From: Bacteroidales bacterium UBA4866
Lineage (GTDB): Bacteria; Bacteroidota; Bacteroidia; Bacteroidales; P3
Length of the DNA: 11,473 nt
Reading direction: 5' to 3'
Assembly: GCA_002399565.1 (NCBI GenBank)
Contig: DHDW01000012.1
Coordinates: forward strand, 19,577 to 31,049
The notes under the pieces: generated by a model
The model's input: only the letters and a program-made list of their open reading frames with translations
The model's database searches: none
Told to the model about the DNA's origin: nothing
Shown here: in pieces, positions 11,001-11,473 of the stretch
Layout of the letters: each line of letters starts with the position of its first letter
Numbering within the stretch: position 1 is the stretch's first letter
Position numbers and translations under genes: made by a program

Positions 11001-11473
11001 TTATTGTTATGAATGCTAATTTTATTATTAGCGATTACTGAAGGTGTAGTGGAAGCAAGAGCAAGATTGACTCCAATTGCACTTACGTTATTTACAACAA
11101 ATTTATTTTTTGTGATAGAGAAGTTTTTGGAAGAAGAAATCATTATATTATAGTTAGTATATGCAAATGTAGTTAAATTATTTATGAACTCATTCTTTTC
11201 AATAACAACATCTTTAGAATAATTTATAGATATTGATTCATTATTGAAATTAGTAAATGAAGATTTTTTGATTGTGATTCCTTCAGTTAGATTTGTTGGT
11301 GAATTACCTGAAATGTAAATGTGGTTTAAGAAAGCATTTCCATTAATTTTACAGCTATCAATTGTTATATATTTTGCAGCACCAATATTAATAAAATAGT
11401 TAGGATTAACATTATTAGAGTTTGGATTTCTTATAAACCCACAATCTTTAAACTCAATGTTTGATGTTTGATT
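2030..11473 (-). CDS. Giant modular T9SS-secreted surface protein (5' end beyond the window)
   Basis: This is one uninterrupted frame of 3147 visible codons. The first Met (11141-11143) is internal: the 110 codons before it contain no stop and continue the same beta-helix, so the true start and signal peptide lie to the right of the window. Numbering from the first visible codon, the modules are: beta-helix 1 (1-338); CARDB-like repeat 1 (340-467); Ig-like (468-533); lamin-tail-like (536-713); CARDB 2 (753-862); Ig-like (865-928); 'LYKASEL' module (935-1128); CARDB 3 (1133-1242); beta-helix 2 (1248-1692); CARDB 4 and 5 (1694-1943); Ig-like (1945-2032); CARDB 6 (2037-2158); GEVED (2159-2313); CARDB 7 (2318-2422); MAM-like (2423-2608); CARDB 8-11 (2610-3058); T9SS type A sorting tail (3058-3147). 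No catalytic motif is apparent. From family knowledge it would be exported by Sec, moved across the outer membrane by T9SS, and released or anchored after tail removal. An adhesin or structural surface role is inferred. A terminator follows directly; the promoter is not visible. Confidence 0.93.
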   Translation of the reverse strand, partial: NQTSNIEFKDCGFIRNPNSNNVNPNYFINIGAAKYITIDSCKINGNAFLNHIYISGNSPTNLTEGITIKKSSFTNFNNESISINYSKDVVIEKNEFINNLTTFAYTNYNIMISSSKNFSITKNKFVVNNVSAIGVNLALASTTPSVIANNKISIHNNNTSPSTANIFGINLMSGNDVKIAYNNIYARDLNSNGLLSFGMAIGNGSTSQPLSNIAIKNNIVVSDGYGVGVHAKTTTQSIISFSNNIYYKLNTMISPPSTILWRYNNTNCSTLDEWNASLGGSGDVGTAIYGPLFPSFDNLSTTNTYVCYKGTPIAEVLDDNNYRARNTTQPCIGADEFSPPPSNIYVLKAWIDRGDVLVGSDGNTIYSACGLGNEYINIQFKNISNNTILANNLKFWYKIDNLTIPNTQKDTIHSPVIPDSVYTYRFRNPYNFGVTTADREFKVTAFSVLAADTIRTNDTAVFYVNSRVQLTALPAQNISINYGDSSLLSITSNDSIYWFLRNTDEIPILKSHTYQTGRLYNDTTFYFSRKEEIPMLKISEIQISKIANAIGQTANLPAWVTANCAIELSNYGNGAINLNGYQFAYVSGNNVALNATMTKIVTFGDYYIYPNTSVVLQIANAPIGSAPDSLKTLYIGSATNYNANTKTGFLLKDPSGTVIDAVTYNGASFDTATNVPSSVWTGPGKMVPANTAGLIRTNRSAVDSNGWVPSVSTTPLTISTIDTAQIWKRDNGCFGFKAPYNITVSGIPTIDPGIASIKLVGVNRTSVCTLTDEQVEVKITNTGVSPCTSTPLLLKVYDGATLVTTVYDTCNITVAPNDTITYIIPQTINLAANTSDITFNIVCNANHSADVIHLNDTARMQITSLRTPYSPIASTVNIPYATSATLTANGVDPTDVLIWYNSNYTNHELDRITYTTPILYENDTFYVGSMLLEYDTIQLGDSNIANALTGYPSPLNAATKNVKEQYLYKASELSNLGLSEGNINGLMFSIMSISGPTTLMDYSIKIGTTNEEALTTWVSGLTEVFNDTVSFTNSSTDLGWRGFQFTDPFYYDGTSNIVIEICFSREGTTAKQVRTHYSATSFNSVLSYRHESTNACLWTGSPSPINPRLRPNTRFDIDKFGCSSVRTPVAVNVAPAPDCEAGLTQITNPSTSIVMSGISIPIEVKLKNYGSAALTSTPIHWEINGNAQTPYTWTGNLSPRDTQNVIIGNYTFISGVNTIRSWTGLACDSIYSNDTVNFEFSACIGNNSDTSHFTIGTGGNYPTINDAVNALISSGICGHVVFDISPKVDGYNEQITIPIIAGTENGNTITFRGNAPDSNAVILTFNAGTNTDKYVLKLDGTSNVRFENLRFNNFDTNYTSVVEITNNSSNINFNGVVISSSPRIRTNNEVTNLINITGINNDLSFNNMLFNGGAVSLSSDLPDSNSSKLTITNSFFNAFAYKGIDVKGIKELYISKNKFREYLNANISSAISISNISNILEIVKNDIYLEGGTAARTGIDVKRVDASVLSPAIIANNSISLSGTYANTALIYVGLNMDSVTNTNIYYNTIKVRASNNSANSKSLNIGTNCSRIKVLNNNLDNSGKGFAYYVTNPSTQVMASNNNNYISNGLNPIYWSGNKQTITALQTANSQDAMSISAYNPFASDSLLNIIYPSEVVRAAEPLDGFIEDIIGNFRPMSPRPTIGAYEFQFSNVDFGPTSILAPDSVTSYLENDPMTVSVRVKNFGLYGIDSLRITAVLKYNADTTHIIQSISESFVQNISSLASVDFTLTDKIYPPLHFRNVNNKLHLCIYTTVNGDTIQINDTIHSNIVIIPAYNMQAVNTVPITDRCKLFQTPVKITIKNVGVKSIGLNDSLWLSYQVEGRPDIYARELLLVSPTTPYNDGVTNWEAIHNNQQLVYTFNTLANFYPLGLTDTTWRLRTIVSLNKDNVKVNDTSAYIQVNSRVSPPQPITHDTAIHYGTWAEPWASQINSLPIKWYADSTSTPFYSPNAYAQSMKYKTSQLFIDSTFYLRVNLSGSYPCESYYTPIRVTILDRSDIDGAAIGLEGQGPVEPPLDGWVYMTAADTIKVKVSNYGNMPMQNFDITYSIQKVSPANSPIINVTERCTQAVAPDGHLIYKFDSLADFSAITNYKIRAWVDVPNDLIAINDTSAIWLVKAKNGNTIYPNVAAQNANSLDITRVQMGNMDNASNNSGIAYTDYTNSIAPVTLFKGIYDSIYISCDKPSNLESENALGGWARVFIDWDRNGIFEPTEKVFEDTIWSGSIAKGRVNVPANTLTGHARMRVMVWQGRGSLPYGADENPTLGEVEDYKVLVRNTTPVNAELVKFTQPGDFLNVQNNDIRVVLRNTGTTTLNSATINWTMNGTPDIFNWNGSLAPADRVEVTLRANATIPTGLTQFVAWVDAANDTYHQNDTIRKNTYIIKTFTVPYKTEFDDEGYDDFYAPNSNPLLPDNCWEFGTPDPANITINGPYSTPNCWKTKLSGKHPKNNESILYSPIFNIGLVKPDTMTFRMRRAMNSGTYVYVDYKKYGIEGEWARLGVVNDPGARNWYNNDSNRFQGNAIWTEHLFSLQSISRYLGNSVQFRFVFRSGTSENDGVAIDDFEIKRALRPQDAGVVQINLTPNETPTYGSTFYPKVKVRNYGYEKLHNYTVCYTAHGMYIPRCENVFDTVGINPRETAEYTFSGGRVVFDSLPDLFNICAFTRLNPTDLYSDNDSLCEAKAIGPLQKDVKLIEILEPAEQVVANNDINVVIHIKNIGIDTIQQLPVAYKLPGHDAVVETITFSRALFRNEEYRYTFNTPFHSSYGTTNLKVWTALDGDYYRYNDTLFRRVLGAISTQDIEAEYVTIDDYGTDQIGVQLSFSNNSSVGIDSIIVGYYYNGDRTNAHEETFRNNAPLVSGQMGHHYFAQTLPRANAPYHGICGYVKIGNDNNRENDTTCTLYMGVRDAKADTIRIANTSDPMSQVQLRARNIGTLGVPIMVNAGYVINGDWLNPVVQSFDWTFGEPNSNQIYYMTFAQRIPRIDNGVYNIVAWVDYPFDANRSNDTTMIYKVVDIIGLDEEPEVNEFTLSQNVPNPLNNSTTISFSLPNAGNTRFMVINNMGQLIISENKFYTEGKHEIHLDNLNLPQGIYYYAMEFEGKKITKKMIVTK
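2033..2300 (-). other. T9SS type A C-terminal sorting domain (Por secretion tail)
   Basis: The last ~90 residues of the giant protein show the standard pattern of this family (TIGR04183-like): FTLSQNVPNPLNNSTTISFS, then a strand ending in NNMGQLI, then LPQGIYYYAMEFEGKKITKK and a final MIVTK. The tail is recognised by the type IX machinery and is normally cleaved at the cell surface by PorU. Its presence makes an extracellular location of the whole protein the expected outcome. Confidence 0.96.
3650..4210 (-). other. MAM-like jelly-roll domain in the giant protein
   Basis: About 186 residues begin with YKTEFDDEGYDDFY and contain CWEFGTP, a SPIFN strand, DTMTFRMRR, and end with VQFRFVFRSG and DGVAIDDFEIKR. 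The closing 'fxFxSgxxxxDGvaIDDfxI' signature is typical of MAM/concanavalin-like jelly rolls in Bacteroidota secreted proteins. The likely role is binding of carbohydrate or protein, or a structural one; no catalytic residues are evident. Confidence 0.75.
4535..5000 (-). other. GEVED domain in the giant protein
   Basis: About 155 residues end with the name-giving motif GEVEDYKVLV. Before it are the family hallmarks: a YTDYTN strand, an IYISCDKP strand, an acidic FIDWDRNGIFEPTEKVF loop that resembles a calcium-binding loop, a serine-glycine turn, and a GHARMRVMV strand. GEVED domains are accessory beta-sandwich modules of secreted Bacteroidota proteins. Confidence 0.9.
6400..7730 (-). other. 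Second parallel beta-helix (pectin-lyase-like) domain, complete
   Basis: The domain opens with the standard cap FTIGTGGNYPTINDAVNAL, followed by GHVVFDIS, YNEQITIP, NTITFRGNAP and LRF, then many short rungs of the form 'xxItNNxF' (LTITNSFF, LYISKNKF, IIANNSIS, IYYNTIKV, IKVLNNNL). It closes with RPTIGAYEF. No pectate-lyase catalytic Asp/Lys/Arg set can be picked out, so a binding or structural role is more likely than polysaccharide cleavage. Confidence 0.85.
8090..8670 (-). other. Bacteroidota 'LYKASEL' beta module in the giant protein
   Basis: This ~195-residue segment shows a pattern I know from many Bacteroidota secreted proteins: a YPSPLN start, EQYLYKASELSNLGLSEG, a GLMFSI strand, DYSIKIGTT, LGWRGFQFTDPFYYDGTSN and IVIEICFSREGT, then RFDIDKFG. 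The repeat of 'f.dPF.ydG.sNivievcf' supports a distinct fold often found next to fibronectin- or Ig-like modules. I know no firm function for it. Confidence 0.65.
9335..9868 (-). other. Lamin-tail-like (LTD) domain in the giant protein
   Basis: The order of strands is that of lamin-tail domains: ISEIQIS at the start, AIELSNYGNGAINLNGYQFA, IYPNTSVVLQIAN, then GFLLKDPSGTVIDAVTYNGA and a closing tryptophan region (GWVPSVST). Bacterial LTDs are Ig-fold modules found in secreted nucleases and surface proteins. Here no nuclease domain adjoins it. Confidence 0.8.
10460..11473 (-). other. First parallel beta-helix domain, N-terminal part beyond the window
   Basis: At least 338 residues of short Asn-rich rungs are visible (VVIEKNEF, FSITKNKF, VIANNKIS, VKIAYNNIYA, IAIKNNIVV, IISFSNNIYY). 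The domain closes with QPCIGADEF, matching the cap of the second beta-helix. Codons 11473-11144 extend the same pattern, with no stop and no signal peptide, so the start of the domain lies outside. Several other-strand short open frames across this region are overlaps of the same coding sequence and not genes. Confidence 0.85.

Noticed and set aside
11141..11143. ATG as the start of the giant gene
   Set aside because: The frame stays open for all 110 codons upstream to the window edge, these codons continue the beta-helix rung pattern, and no signal peptide follows this Met, although a T9SS substrate needs one.

Overview
The window most likely comes from a member of the Bacteroidota, probably the order Bacteroidales. 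The DNA is AT-rich, start codons lack clear Shine-Dalgarno sequences, and a TAnnTTTG-type -7 element precedes the first gene. PanB has the Bacteroidales-style C-terminus (FSPRFLRRY ... DFPNEKEQY). The large reverse-strand gene ends in a type IX secretion system (T9SS) type A sorting domain, which is confined to the Bacteroidota and relatives.

Layout. Positions 1-97 hold a short array of 22-bp imperfectly palindromic tandem repeats with a variable 6-nt core; the array probably continues to the left. Positions 98-282 are an AT-rich leader with a candidate promoter. panB (283-1104, +) encodes ketopantoate hydroxymethyltransferase of pantothenate/CoA synthesis. It is followed after 24 bp by a gene for a small secreted protein of unknown function (1129-1794, +). 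The convergent intergenic region 1795-2029 holds a strong intrinsic terminator that serves the reverse-strand gene.

The rest of the window, 2030-11473, is one reverse-strand reading frame that stays open to the right edge. At least 3147 codons are visible and the N-terminus, including any signal peptide, lies outside. It encodes a giant modular surface or secreted protein. Read N to C, it has a beta-helix, an Ig-like module, a lamin-tail-like domain, a second Ig-like module, a Bacteroidota 'LYKASEL' module, a second complete beta-helix, a third Ig-like module, a GEVED domain, a MAM-like jelly roll and the T9SS sorting tail. Eleven CARDB-like beta-sandwich repeats, each ending in an N-D-T/S motif, are interspersed among these. 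No catalytic domain is evident, so an adhesive or structural cell-surface role is the best inference.

The genes do not form one obvious pathway. PanB is cytosolic housekeeping metabolism; the other two products are exported proteins. The main items for a second look are the palindromic repeat array, the periodic NDT motif that overlaps the Bacteroidota O-glycosylation sequon, the GC gradient along the giant gene, and the truncation of that gene by the window edge.
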